From Anaerococcus degeneri (GTDB taxonomy: Bacteria; Bacillota; Clostridia; Tissierellales; Peptoniphilaceae), in the NCBI RefSeq assembly GCF_017874475.1, contig NZ_JAGGLO010000001.1:248001-312000 (forward strand): DNA of 64,000 nucleotides. Direction: 5' to 3'. The position numbers and the translations under genes are program-made. Below are positions 14,691-22,936 of the stretch, one piece after another. How positions within the stretch are numbered: position 1 is the stretch's first letter; each line of letters begins with the position of its first letter. The notes under the pieces are model-generated. The model was given only the letters and a program-made list of their open reading frames with translations, had not been told where the DNA came from and ran no database searches.

Positions 14691-17585
14691 TTACGGTTCT
14701 GGGTTTTCTTCTGGAGGACTTTCTTTTTCTTCTCCTTCAGGTTTTTCACCTTTTTCACCTTTTTTATTTTTATCTTTGTCCTTATCCTTATCCTTTTCTT
14801 CGTCCTCGTCTTCATCTTTCTCTTCGCCTAGGTCTGAATAGGTTTTTGGCATCCTGTTTGCCCAGTCTCTAGGGTAGATGTTGCCGAAGTTTGCAGGATT
14901 ATAGTTAGACTTTGGATTTATAAAGGACCTTGTTGTTACGAATTCTTCAGGAGTCTGTTCACTTACTAAGAGGTTGTTCCTAGAATCGACAGTAGCCCAT
15001 TCGTGTACATCATCTTTTTGAGTTGGTTTGTTGTTTGGTCCAAATATTTCTGTTCTTACAGTTCCCCTAGGATCTGCATATGAAGCTTCTGTTGGAAGCA
15101 TACCGCTCATGGTATCAACTTCCATAGAGATAATTCCCTTCGGAACATCAAACTTAGCTGGTTCATATCCTTCGAGGATTTTATTATTTATCACATTCCA
15201 CATGAGGGCTGCACGGTCAGCAGAGTTACCTGTTAGGGAAATATTTTGGTTATCACAACCCATCCAGATTCCAACTGTGTAATAAGGGGTATAGCCCATA
15301 CACCAAAAGTCGTTATAATCATCTGTTGTACCAGTTTTTGTAGCAAATTCTGTTCCATTTAGGAAGATATTTCCATAAAACTTGCCCGCATCTTCTAGGG
15401 CAGAAGTGATTTGATAAGCTGTTTCTGGACTTGTAACCTCGTGAGAAATCTTATCCTTATCTTCAAATAAAACCTTGCCTGTTGAGTCAACTATTTTTGA
15501 AAATGTAAGTGGCTCAAGATATTTACCGCCATTTGCAAGGGCTGCGTAGGCACCAGTCATATCTAGGGCTGTAAGGCCGTTTGTCATGGCACCAAGTCCC
15601 ATAGCTGCGAGGTTTTCGTCGTTGGTTTCCCTGTTTTCATCACTTGTTACAAAGTTATCTTTGCCATTTTCTTTTATAATGCCAAAGTTTTTGAGATATT
15701 GTAGGGATGTGTCAATACCAACCTTGTCAAGGGTTGCTACTGCAGTTGTATTTATGGAAAGTTTGAGGGCTTCTCTTAGAGGCTTAACTCCCATAAAGTA
15801 TCCATAGACGTTGTTTGGCCAAGGCTTGCCATCTTCATCCATCATAAAAGGTACATCATCAAGGCCTGTTGCAAGGTTAAATCCATTGTCAAGGGCTGGG
15901 GTATAGGTTGCAAGAGGTTTCATTGATGAACCAGGTTGGCGGGGAACAGATGAGGCCCTGTCTAAGATCCTTTGGCCTTTTTGATCACGTCCACCCATGA
16001 TTGCCTTGATGTGGCCAGTCTTGTGGTCAATAATTACAGATGATGATTGAGGCTGGATAACCCCTTCTAGGTCCATAGCATAAAAGTCCTTGCTTACAGA
16101 AAATGTTCCGTCTTGGTAAGATTTTATGAAGTTTTCGTTTTCATCTAAATAATTTTTGGCAATAACAATATGTTCTTCATCGTCTAGGTAGATATTTTTA
16201 TTAGAAGAAAGATCAACCATACCAACCCTGTGGGTTCTTAGGTTTTTATTTTCCTCATCTAGGGAATAGTAGTCTCTAAAAACTAGCTTGGTTTGGTCTA
16301 GGTAGGCCTTATTTGTAGTTAAAACTAAATTTCCCTTATCATCAAGGTGGGCATCATCGGCTGAAAGCCTGATGTCGTTGTTTTCATTTAGGAAATTATT
16401 CCTTGCATAGTAAAGGAGCCTACCGCTTGAATTTACAATATTTCCCCACTTATCATATTTCATGTCAAGGAGGGGAGGAACATTCCAACCAGAAGTATCA
16501 CCCATGAGGTAGGATGAAAAGTTAGCATATATATCTTCAAGTTTTCTTTGCATTTCTTGGTCAAGGGTTGTTGTAATCTTAAGTCCGCCATAATAAAGCC
16601 TGTCCCAAGCTTGGTTTTCACTCATATCTTGAGTTTCCATTAGTTTTGCTACAACTTGCTTTTCAAGAAGGGTGTTGAAATATGATGTAATTTCTGTATT
16701 TGCCCTTTCGGCAGGTTCTATTGATTTGGCAATGTCAAAGCTTTTCGCTTCTTCCATTTCCTCTTCGCTAATATAACCAAGCTCTAGCATTTTATCTAGG
16801 ACATAATTTTCTCTTTTAAGTGGTGCATCATTAAAAACTGCAGAATATTTTGTCCCGTCAATGGTAAATTCTCCAAGAACTCTCTCATCAGTCACTTCAC
16901 TTGTCTTAATAGCCTTATAGAGAGAATATTCTGATGGAGATTGGACAATACCTGCAAGAGCCGCACATTGGGCAAGGTTTAAGTCCTTTACATCCTTGTT
17001 AAAATAAGTATTTGCAGCAGCTTGGACACCGTAGGAATTTTGCCCCATAAAGACCCTATTGAGGTAGGCGCCTAAGATTTCCTCTTTTGAAAGGTGGTCT
17101 TCTATCTCAAGGGCTAGGTATATTTCCTTAATCTTTCTTTGGTAGGTTTGGTCGTTTGTAAGGTAGGTATTTCTAGCAAGCTGTTGGGTAATAGTTGACC
17201 CACCTCTAACAATGCCGCCTGCCTTGATATTTTCAAACATTGAACCAATTATAGAAATAATATCTATACCCTTATGGTCCTTAAATCTTTCGTCTTCAAC
17301 AGCTATGAAGGCGTTTTTTAAATTATCTGGTATTTGGTCATAGGGAACTATTTCTCTAAATTGGCTTGTTGCAATTGCATCAACTTCGTTGCCATCTTCG
17401 TCAACTACAGTCGAGTTCTGACTCATTTCAAACTTGATTGCATCTGCATCTATTTCTGGTGCAGTCTTCATAACTTCAAGGATTGCTCCTCCGGTTATGC
17501 CTGCAAAAACTATCATAATCGACCCTAAAAATAGGATAACTATAAGTAGGAGTTTTAATATGATAGCGAATATTTTTTTAGTCAT
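14691..17585 (-). CDS. Bifunctional class A penicillin-binding protein (PBP1A family)
   Basis: A 964-residue peptidoglycan glycosyltransferase/transpeptidase. One N-terminal membrane anchor (about residues 5-30). GT51 domain: AVEDERFKDHKG with catalytic E97, then RGGSTITQQLARN and LNRVFMGQNSYGVQAAA. The transpeptidase has S553-S-M-K556 (SxxK), an SIN motif and KTGTT. It polymerises lipid II and cross-links strands outside the membrane. The last roughly 40 residues are a Glu/Asp/Lys tract with DKDK repeats ending Pro-rich, a low-complexity extracellular tail. An AGGAGG-like site precedes the start. It is transcribed divergently from hflX and ends in its own terminator. Confidence 0.95.
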   Translation of the reverse strand: MTKKIFAIILKLLLIVILFLGSIMIVFAGITGGAILEVMKTAPEIDADAIKFEMSQNSTVVDEDGNEVDAIATSQFREIVPYDQIPDNLKNAFIAVEDERFKDHKGIDIISIIGSMFENIKAGGIVRGGSTITQQLARNTYLTNDQTYQRKIKEIYLALEIEDHLSKEEILGAYLNRVFMGQNSYGVQAAANTYFNKDVKDLNLAQCAALAGIVQSPSEYSLYKAIKTSEVTDERVLGEFTIDGTKYSAVFNDAPLKRENYVLDKMLELGYISEEEMEEAKSFDIAKSIEPAERANTEITSYFNTLLEKQVVAKLMETQDMSENQAWDRLYYGGLKITTTLDQEMQRKLEDIYANFSSYLMGDTSGWNVPPLLDMKYDKWGNIVNSSGRLLYYARNNFLNENNDIRLSADDAHLDDKGNLVLTTNKAYLDQTKLVFRDYYSLDEENKNLRTHRVGMVDLSSNKNIYLDDEEHIVIAKNYLDENENFIKSYQDGTFSVSKDFYAMDLEGVIQPQSSSVIIDHKTGHIKAIMGGRDQKGQRILDRASSVPRQPGSSMKPLATYTPALDNGFNLATGLDDVPFMMDEDGKPWPNNVYGYFMGVKPLREALKLSINTTAVATLDKVGIDTSLQYLKNFGIIKENGKDNFVTSDENRETNDENLAAMGLGAMTNGLTALDMTGAYAALANGGKYLEPLTFSKIVDSTGKVLFEDKDKISHEVTSPETAYQITSALEDAGKFYGNIFLNGTEFATKTGTTDDYNDFWCMGYTPYYTVGIWMGCDNQNISLTGNSADRAALMWNVINNKILEGYEPAKFDVPKGIISMEVDTMSGMLPTEASYADPRGTVRTEIFGPNNKPTQKDDVHEWATVDSRNNLLVSEQTPEEFVTTRSFINPKSNYNPANFGNIYPRDWANRMPKTYSDLGEEKDEDEDEEKDKDKDKDKNKKGEKGEKPEGEEKESPPEENPEP

Positions 17586-17655
17586 ATGGCCTCCGTTTAA
17601 TCTTTAAATTTATACTTACTTCTATTTTATCATTTTTTGCGGTTAAGTTCCATCC

Positions 17656-17683
17656 TTTATTAAATTTTAGATAAAAGTATAAT
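17656..17683 (+). promoter_or_regulatory. hflX promoter
   Basis: TTTATT (17656-17661), 16-bp spacer, TATAAT (17678-17683). The transcript would start near 17690, leaving a leader of about 12 nt that holds the AAAGGA ribosome site. Confidence 0.55.
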
Positions 17684-17701
17684 GAAACGGAAAGGATTTT
17701 T

Positions 17702-18937
17702 ATGCAAGAAGTTATACAAGTCAACGTCCTAGGAAAGGATGACGACGAAGAAATAAAAATATATGAATTAGAATCCCTGATTAACACTGCAGGTGGAAAG
17801 TCTGTTGCCTTTGTAAGCCAAGTGGTAACTAAGGTTAACCCTAGGTTTTATATTGGCAAGGGCAAGCTTGAAGAGATTAGGGATTTGGCAAATAAATTAG
17901 AAGTAAAGACCATAATATTTGATGTGGAGCTATCAGCCAGTCAATTATATAACCTAGAAGAAGAGTTAAAACTCAAGGTTGTTGACTGGACATCTTTAAT
18001 TTTAGATATTTTCGCCCAAAGAGCCCACACCAAGGAAGCAAGGCTTAAGATAAAACTAGCCCAACTTAAATACCAACTACCAAGGATAAATAAGTGGTTT
18101 GCATATCTTTCACGTCAGGCAGGGGGCATTGGTACCAGAGGTCCAGGTGAAACCATGCTTGAGACCGATAGGAGGGCTATTGAAAGGGATATCAGGTCCC
18201 TAGAAAAAGCCCTTAAGGATGTAGAAAAAACCAAGCGTTTAAATCGTAAATCCAGGGATGGCACTTATAATATTTCCCTAGTTGGTTATACAAATGCCGG
18301 CAAGTCTACGATTTTAAATGGAATGATGAAATTATTTGGGTTAGAAAAATATGTTTATTCTGACGATCTTCTTTTCGCAACCTTAGATACGTCAACAAGA
18401 CGCCTTGATTTTTCAAATACCAAGGTCACCCTTACAGATACAGTTGGTTTTATTGATAACCTATCAAAGGAATTAAATGATTCCTTTCTTACAACTCTAG
18501 AAGAAATCAAGTTTGCTGATATGCTCTTAATTGTAATTGATTCTTCAAATAATATAGAAGGGCAAATTTCAACTATAGATAAGTCCCTATCCGAAATTGA
18601 GATGGACGATAAGGAAATTATCTACGTTTTCAATAAGATGGATAGGGTCAAGGATGATACGGCGGTTTCTTTGTATAAAAGAGACTATGAGAGGATTTTC
18701 ATCTCGGCTAAGGATGACAATGACCTTGAGAGTTTAAAAGAGGAGATTGTAAAGGTCATCAAGGAAGATTACAAACAAGTGAGAATGCATATTCCTTTTT
18801 CTAAGGGATCAGTCCTTGATTATTTTATGACCAATTACGACATCCTAAAGACAGATTATGATAACGAGGGGACTATTATTGACCTTGAGATAAGTAAGGG
18901 AGACTATGGTAAGTATGAATCCTACATCAACAAATGA
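17702..18937 (+). CDS. hflX: Ribosome-associated GTPase HflX
   Basis: A 411-residue GTPase of the Obg/HflX superfamily. The N-terminal HflX domain has FYIGKGKLEEI and IFDVELSASQLYNLEE; the central segment has GGIGTRGPGETMLETDRR, the family signature. The G domain has G1 GYTNAGKST, G3 DTVGFI and G4 NKMD. HflX binds the large ribosomal subunit and helps split stalled or stress-arrested ribosomes. It is divergent from the PBP gene and its 3' end overlaps the IMPACT-family gene by about 30 nt. Confidence 0.95.
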   Translation: MQEVIQVNVLGKDDDEEIKIYELESLINTAGGKSVAFVSQVVTKVNPRFYIGKGKLEEIRDLANKLEVKTIIFDVELSASQLYNLEEELKLKVVDWTSLILDIFAQRAHTKEARLKIKLAQLKYQLPRINKWFAYLSRQAGGIGTRGPGETMLETDRRAIERDIRSLEKALKDVEKTKRLNRKSRDGTYNISLVGYTNAGKSTILNGMMKLFGLEKYVYSDDLLFATLDTSTRRLDFSNTKVTLTDTVGFIDNLSKELNDSFLTTLEEIKFADMLLIVIDSSNNIEGQISTIDKSLSEIEMDDKEIIYVFNKMDRVKDDTAVSLYKRDYERIFISAKDDNDLESLKEEIVKVIKEDYKQVRMHIPFSKGSVLDYFMTNYDILKTDYDNEGTIIDLEISKGDYGKYESYINK

Positions 18938-19559
18938 CTACAAGACAATAAAGGGTACTGTGGTTTCAGAGTTTGAGGTTGAAAAATCAGTCTTCATCAC
19001 AACAGCTAAGTACGTTGAAAGTGAAGAAGAGGCCATAGAATTTATAGAAGAAATTAGGGGAAAATATAAGGATGCAACCCACAATTGCACAGCCTATATA
19101 ATTAACAAAACCCCAGTAATCAAAAGGTATAACGACGACGGCGAACCCCAAGGTTCTGCAGGACTCCCAATGTTATCAGTCCTTGAAAAAGAGGAAGTCA
19201 CCAATGTCGCTGTAGTTGTAACAAGGTATTTTGGAGGCAAACTTCTTGGCAAGGGCGGACTTATCCGTGCCTACACCAAGGGAGTGGCAGATACAGTCGG
19301 CCCCAATGCCCTTTACAAAAGAGACTATTTGAGAGTAGAATTAATTTTGTCTTATACTATCCTAGGTCAAATCGAAAATTATTTGAACGAAGAAAAGTAC
19401 CAAGTTATAGACAAGTCTTATACAGATGAAGTTAAAATTGAACTTTACGTAAGAAGTGACAGGTACGAAAAATTTTCCGAAGACCTAATTAATATGACAA
19501 GTGCAAATATTATAATAAATAAAAAAGAAGAGCTGATGCTCTATGAAGTAAGGAGTTAA
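18906..19559 (+). CDS. yigZ: YigZ/IMPACT-family protein
   Basis: A 217-residue protein of the IMPACT/YigZ family. Residues about 30-120 contain the core: HNCTAYI, RYNDDGEPQGSAGLPML, VVVTRYFGGKLLGKGGLIRAY, all near-invariant. The C-terminal DUF1949-like domain follows. Eukaryotic IMPACT regulates GCN2; the bacterial role is unknown but translation-related genes often surround it. ATG 18906 is 3 nt after an AGGGAG site and ATG 18915 is 12 nt after it, so the start is uncertain by three residues. It begins inside the end of hflX. Confidence 0.9.
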   Translation: MVSMNPTSTNDYKTIKGTVVSEFEVEKSVFITTAKYVESEEEAIEFIEEIRGKYKDATHNCTAYIINKTPVIKRYNDDGEPQGSAGLPMLSVLEKEEVTNVAVVVTRYFGGKLLGKGGLIRAYTKGVADTVGPNALYKRDYLRVELILSYTILGQIENYLNEEKYQVIDKSYTDEVKIELYVRSDRYEKFSEDLINMTSANIIINKKEELMLYEVRS

Positions 19560-19561
19560 AA

Positions 19562-20293
19562 ATGTCTGGACATAATAAGTGGAGTAAAATCAAAAACAAA
19601 AAAGGCAGCGAAGATGCAAAAAAAGGTAAAATATTCACCAAGCACGCTAGAAATATCACTGTAGCAGCTAGGGAAGGTGGACTAGATCCTGAATATAATG
19701 CCAGCCTTAAGACTGCAATTGAAATGGCAAAAGCTGATAATATGCCAAATGACAACATAGATAGGGCCATTAAAAAGGCAAGCGGCGAAGCAGGTGGGGA
19801 TAATTATGAGAGAGTTATCTACGAAGGCTACGGTCCAGGCGGGGTTGCCTTTATAGTTGACTGCCTAACAGATAATAAAAATAGGACTGCCCCTGATATT
19901 AGACATATTTTTGATAAGAATGGCGGTAACCTCGGAACAGACGGATCTGTAATGTTCCTTTTTGAAAAAAAGGGAGAAATTATTGTAAACGGCGAAAGTA
20001 AGGACCTCGATGATTTTATGATGGATGCCTTAGAAGCAGGAGCAAGCGACATAAAAGAACTTGAAGAAGGTTATTACGAAGCTCTTACAGAAGTGGCAGA
20101 TTTTAATGATACTCTTGATAAACTAAGGGATATGGGTTATAAGATTGAAAGCGCTAATATTTCTTATCTCGCAAATGAAATTGAAGTAGACCCAAGCCAC
20201 CACGAAAAACTATTTAAATTAGTGGACGCTCTTGAAGATAATGACGACGTTCAAGAAGTCTACAACAACTGGGCTAGCCCAAGCGAGGACTAG
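19562..20293 (+). CDS. yebC: YebC/PmpR/TACO1-family protein
   Basis: A 243-residue protein beginning MSGHNKWSKIKNKKG, the family hallmark, followed by AREGGLDPEYN, NMPNDNIDRAIKKA and YEGYGPGG. The family was named as transcription factors, but TACO1/YebC2-type members act in translation of difficult (proline-rich) sequences; which subtype this is cannot be told by eye. A TAAGGAG site lies 8 nt upstream. It starts 2 bp after yigZ and ends 1 bp before lgt, so the four genes hflX-yigZ-yebC-lgt are probably one transcript. Confidence 0.95.
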   Translation: MSGHNKWSKIKNKKGSEDAKKGKIFTKHARNITVAAREGGLDPEYNASLKTAIEMAKADNMPNDNIDRAIKKASGEAGGDNYERVIYEGYGPGGVAFIVDCLTDNKNRTAPDIRHIFDKNGGNLGTDGSVMFLFEKKGEIIVNGESKDLDDFMMDALEAGASDIKELEEGYYEALTEVADFNDTLDKLRDMGYKIESANISYLANEIEVDPSHHEKLFKLVDALEDNDDVQEVYNNWASPSED

Positions 20294-20294
20294 G

Positions 20295-21095
20295 ATGGAA
20301 TTTGACATAAATAGGGTTGCCTTTACAATATTTGGCTTAGATGTCTATTGGTATGGGATAATAATTGTCACAGGCATCCTTGTTTCAGCGATTTTCGCAA
20401 AAAAAGAATTCGAAAGAAGGGGCTATAAGGCAGATATTGTTGACGATATCCTCTTTGCCATCCTTCCTGTAGGAGTAATTGGTGCAAGGATTTGGTATGT
20501 GATTTTTGAATGGGACTACTATGGTGCCCACCCAAATGAAATTATTGACATTAGGGGGGGAGGTCTTGCCATCCAAGGAGGGATTATCTTTGGCTTAATC
20601 GCCCTATATATATTTAGTAAAAGGCGTGAAATACCAATGATTGACCTTACAGATATACTTTCTCCATCTCTTGCCTTTGCACAGGCGGTTGGACGTTGGG
20701 GGAACTTTGCCAACGCCGAAGCCCACGGCTATCCAACAGATCTCCCATGGGGAATTATCATAGATGGGGTCAAGGTCCATCCAACATTTTTTTATGAATC
20801 CTTTGGGGACTTTTTGATATTTTTATTCTTGGTTATCTATAGAAAGAAGAATCCGTCTAAGGGTTTTATTTCAGGAATATACTTCCTAGCTTATGGCATT
20901 GTGAGATTTTTTGTAGAGGGTTTAAGGACTGATTCCCTATATGTATTTGGCCTAAGAACAGCTCAGCTTGTATCAATTGTATTTATGATTGTAGGAGTTT
21001 GTTTATTAATTTATGCCAAGAGGGAAAATCTCCCACCACATTTTTATAAAGAAAAGAAAATGGTTAAAGAAGATAAGATTATCAAATTTAAATAA
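20295..21095 (+). CDS. lgt: Prolipoprotein diacylglyceryl transferase
   Basis: A 266-residue membrane enzyme that moves diacylglycerol from phosphatidylglycerol to the lipobox Cys of prolipoproteins. Start ATG 20295 follows GCGAGGA in the end of yebC. The signature GRWGNFANAEAHG is present, as are GARIWYV and GGGLAIQGGIIFG, with seven hydrophobic segments. Length is normal for the family. The last gene of the hflX operon, followed by a terminator. The TRAP lipoprotein at the right end of this window would be a substrate. Confidence 0.95.
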   Translation: MEFDINRVAFTIFGLDVYWYGIIIVTGILVSAIFAKKEFERRGYKADIVDDILFAILPVGVIGARIWYVIFEWDYYGAHPNEIIDIRGGGLAIQGGIIFGLIALYIFSKRREIPMIDLTDILSPSLAFAQAVGRWGNFANAEAHGYPTDLPWGIIIDGVKVHPTFFYESFGDFLIFLFLVIYRKKNPSKGFISGIYFLAYGIVRFFVEGLRTDSLYVFGLRTAQLVSIVFMIVGVCLLIYAKRENLPPHFYKEKKMVKEDKIIKFK

Positions 21096-21107
21096 TATAA
21101 AGATATC

Positions 21108-21133
21108 GACCGGTTATAAAAACCGGTCTTTTT
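21108..21133 (+). terminator. Terminator after lgt
   Basis: A perfect 8-bp stem (GACCGGTT/AACCGGTC), ATAAA loop, then five T residues overlapping the last stem pairs. Confidence 0.88.
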
Positions 21134-21135
21134 GT

Positions 21136-21164
21136 TTGCTTTTTTCTGCTAAATAGGATAAAAT
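21136..21164 (+). promoter_or_regulatory. mraZ operon promoter
   Basis: TTGCTT (21136-21141), 17-bp spacer, TAAAAT (21159-21164); an alternative -10 TATAAT lies at 21164-21169. Transcription would start near 21171-21176, exactly where the GTGG repeats begin. Confidence 0.55.
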
Positions 21165-21173
21165 ATAATTGAA

Positions 21174-21197
21174 GTGGAAGATAGTGGTAAAAGGTGG
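21174..21197 (+). promoter_or_regulatory. MraZ operator: three GTGG direct repeats at 10-bp period
   Basis: GTGG occurs at 21174-21177, 21184-21187 and 21194-21197, an exact 10-bp period placing all repeats on one DNA face. The last overlaps the mraZ ribosome site. Known MraZ sites (TGGGN5 in E. coli, AAAGTG-type in mycoplasmas) are also short GTG/TGG repeats at 10-bp spacing in front of mraZ. Autoregulation of the division operon is therefore likely. Confidence 0.75.
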
Positions 21198-21203
21198 TAC
21201 GAA

Positions 21204-21617
21204 ATGTTCCTAGGTGAATACATCCATAAATTGGATAACAAGAACAGAATAATGATGCCTAGTGACTTTAGGGAAGGTCTTGACGGATATTTCTACCTAA
21301 CTAAGGGACCAGAAAAGTCTCTTATTGTTTATACAGAGGAAGAATTTCAGAAAAGATCAGCCGCCCTTGACCAACTAGCTTACGAAAATAAGAAAAATCG
21401 TGCTATAAAAAGGCTATTTTTCTCATCCACTGTCAAAGTCAACCTTGATAAGCAAGGGAGGATTTTGATCAACAAATCTTTGAAGGATTATGCCGGAATC
21501 TCAGATGAGGCCATGATTATTGGCAATAACACAACCATAGAAATATGGGATAAGGATATCTGGGATGAATATATAAATGAAGTCGAGGTGAATTTGTCCG
21601 ATATTATGGATGAATAA
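21204..21617 (+). CDS. mraZ: Division/cell-wall cluster regulator MraZ
   Basis: A 137-residue MraZ with two SpoVT/AbrB-like halves: MFLGEYIHKLDNKNRIMMPSDFRE at the start and KVNLDKQGRILINKSLKDYAG in the second half, including the DxxGR pattern. Start ATG 21204 sits 6 nt after AAGGTGG and gives the usual MFLGEY opening; a GTG at 21174 lies in the operator repeats and is rejected. It is a DNA-binding autoregulator of the division/cell-wall operon and is first in the cluster here as elsewhere. Its stop region runs into rsmH. Confidence 0.95.
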   Translation: MFLGEYIHKLDNKNRIMMPSDFREGLDGYFYLTKGPEKSLIVYTEEEFQKRSAALDQLAYENKKNRAIKRLFFSSTVKVNLDKQGRILINKSLKDYAGISDEAMIIGNNTTIEIWDKDIWDEYINEVEVNLSDIMDE

Positions 21618-21618
21618 T

Positions 21619-22539
21619 ATGAAATTTGAACATACACCAGTTCTCTATAGGGAATGTATAGAAAATTTAAATATAAAACCTGACGGCATTTATGCAGATT
21701 TGACCCTAGGCAAGGGAGGTCATTCTAAATTAATTTTAGAAAATCTTTCCCCAAAGGGACTATTAATAGGCATAGACCAAGACAAAGCTGCCATTGAAGC
21801 GGCTTCAGAAAACCTAAAGGACTATGATAACAAGGTATTTTTTAATACTAATTTTGAAAACATAGGCAAGGTTTTAACTGAGGCAGGTTTTAATAAAATT
21901 GATGGTGCTCTAATGGACATTGGCGTCAGCTCTTATCAAATAGACAATCCAGAGCGTGGATTTTCCTATATGCACGATGGACCTCTTGATATGAGAATGA
22001 ATAGGCAAAATGAGTTAACAGCAGAAATAATTGTCAATGAATACTCCCAGGATGAGCTTTCTAGAATATTTTTTGACTACGGCGAGGAAAGATTTTCTAA
22101 AGCCATAGCTAGAAATATTGTAAAAGCTCGCGCAAACGAAAGAATTAATACCACTTTCAAACTCCGAAATATTGTTATGAAATCTGCGAGATTTTCAGAA
22201 GCCCATCCTGAGAAAAGAGTATTTCAAGCCCTACGAATCGAAGTTAATAGGGAGCTTGATGTCCTAACAAAGGCAATCGACACAATAATAGATTTTATTG
22301 ATAAAGATGGCAGACTAGCGATAATTACTTTCCATTCTTTAGAAGATAGGATAGTTAAAAATAAATTTAAGGATCTGGCAACAGGGTGTACTTGCCCGCC
22401 AGAAATTCCAGTCTGTGTATGTAACCACGAAGCTAAGGTAAAAATTATTACCAAAAAGCCAATTACAGCTAAGGCTGATGAGCTAAAAGCAAATTCTAGG
22501 TCAAAACCTGCAAAATTAAGAGTATGTCAAAGGATATGA
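21619..22539 (+). CDS. rsmH: 16S rRNA (cytosine1402-N4)-methyltransferase RsmH
   Basis: A methyltransferase of about 306 residues (RsmH/MraW), which methylates C1402 of 16S rRNA. Motifs: MKFEHTPVLYRE at the start, DLTLGKGGHS (SAM binding), DIGVSSYQID, ERGFSYMHDGPLDMRM, and the C-terminal ITFHSLEDR followed by a Cys-rich TGCTCPP...CVC region. I prefer ATG 21619; ATG 21610 adds three residues and overlaps mraZ by 8 nt. No clear ribosome site is seen, so translation is probably coupled to mraZ. Confidence 0.95.
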   Translation: MKFEHTPVLYRECIENLNIKPDGIYADLTLGKGGHSKLILENLSPKGLLIGIDQDKAAIEAASENLKDYDNKVFFNTNFENIGKVLTEAGFNKIDGALMDIGVSSYQIDNPERGFSYMHDGPLDMRMNRQNELTAEIIVNEYSQDELSRIFFDYGEERFSKAIARNIVKARANERINTTFKLRNIVMKSARFSEAHPEKRVFQALRIEVNRELDVLTKAIDTIIDFIDKDGRLAIITFHSLEDRIVKNKFKDLATGCTCPPEIPVCVCNHEAKVKIITKKPITAKADELKANSRSKPAKLRVCQRI

Positions 22540-22540
22540 T

Positions 22541-22918
22541 ATGGCTGAACGTTTTGAAAAAAGATTAGTAAAAAATAATAACAAAAATCGTGTCAGACTT
22601 AGGGTTAAGGAAAAACCAAAAGTTATGAGGTCATATCAGGTAGATAAGCTTAGAAAAAGAGATAGGAGAGTAAAATACGCCGTTTCTTTTTTGGTATTTG
22701 CCTTTATAACTACTTTGGCAACTCTTTTAATTATTAAGAGAAGAAACTTGTCAAATGACAGATTTGAGTATAATAGACTACAGGCAGAAATTGTAAGCTA
22801 TGAGCTCCAAAGAAATAGACTTCAAGATAATCTTGATGAGGCAATTGACCTAAACAGGATTCAAAGATATGCTATTGAAGAAATGGGCATGGTTTATAAA
22901 AATGATAAAAATAATTAA
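22541..22918 (+). CDS. ftsL: Cell division protein FtsL
   Basis: A 125-residue bitopic protein: a very basic cytoplasmic N-terminus (about residues 1-45), one membrane helix (about 46-65), then a leucine-zipper-like coiled coil and the ending YAIEEMGMVY typical of FtsL. It lies directly after rsmH, the conserved position. FtsL forms the divisome subcomplex with FtsQ/DivIB and FtsB/DivIC. Normally pbpB (ftsI) follows; here mraY does, so the transpeptidase partner is encoded elsewhere. Confidence 0.82.
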   Translation: MAERFEKRLVKNNNKNRVRLRVKEKPKVMRSYQVDKLRKRDRRVKYAVSFLVFAFITTLATLLIIKRRNLSNDRFEYNRLQAEIVSYELQRNRLQDNLDEAIDLNRIQRYAIEEMGMVYKNDKNN

Positions 22919-22936
22919 CTGCCGTTAGGAATTATT

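Noticed and set aside
21174-21203. GTG at 21174 as an earlier mraZ start
   Set aside because: It falls inside the MraZ operator repeats, has no ribosome site, and the ATG at 21204 gives the invariant MFLGEY opening with AAGGTGG upstream.
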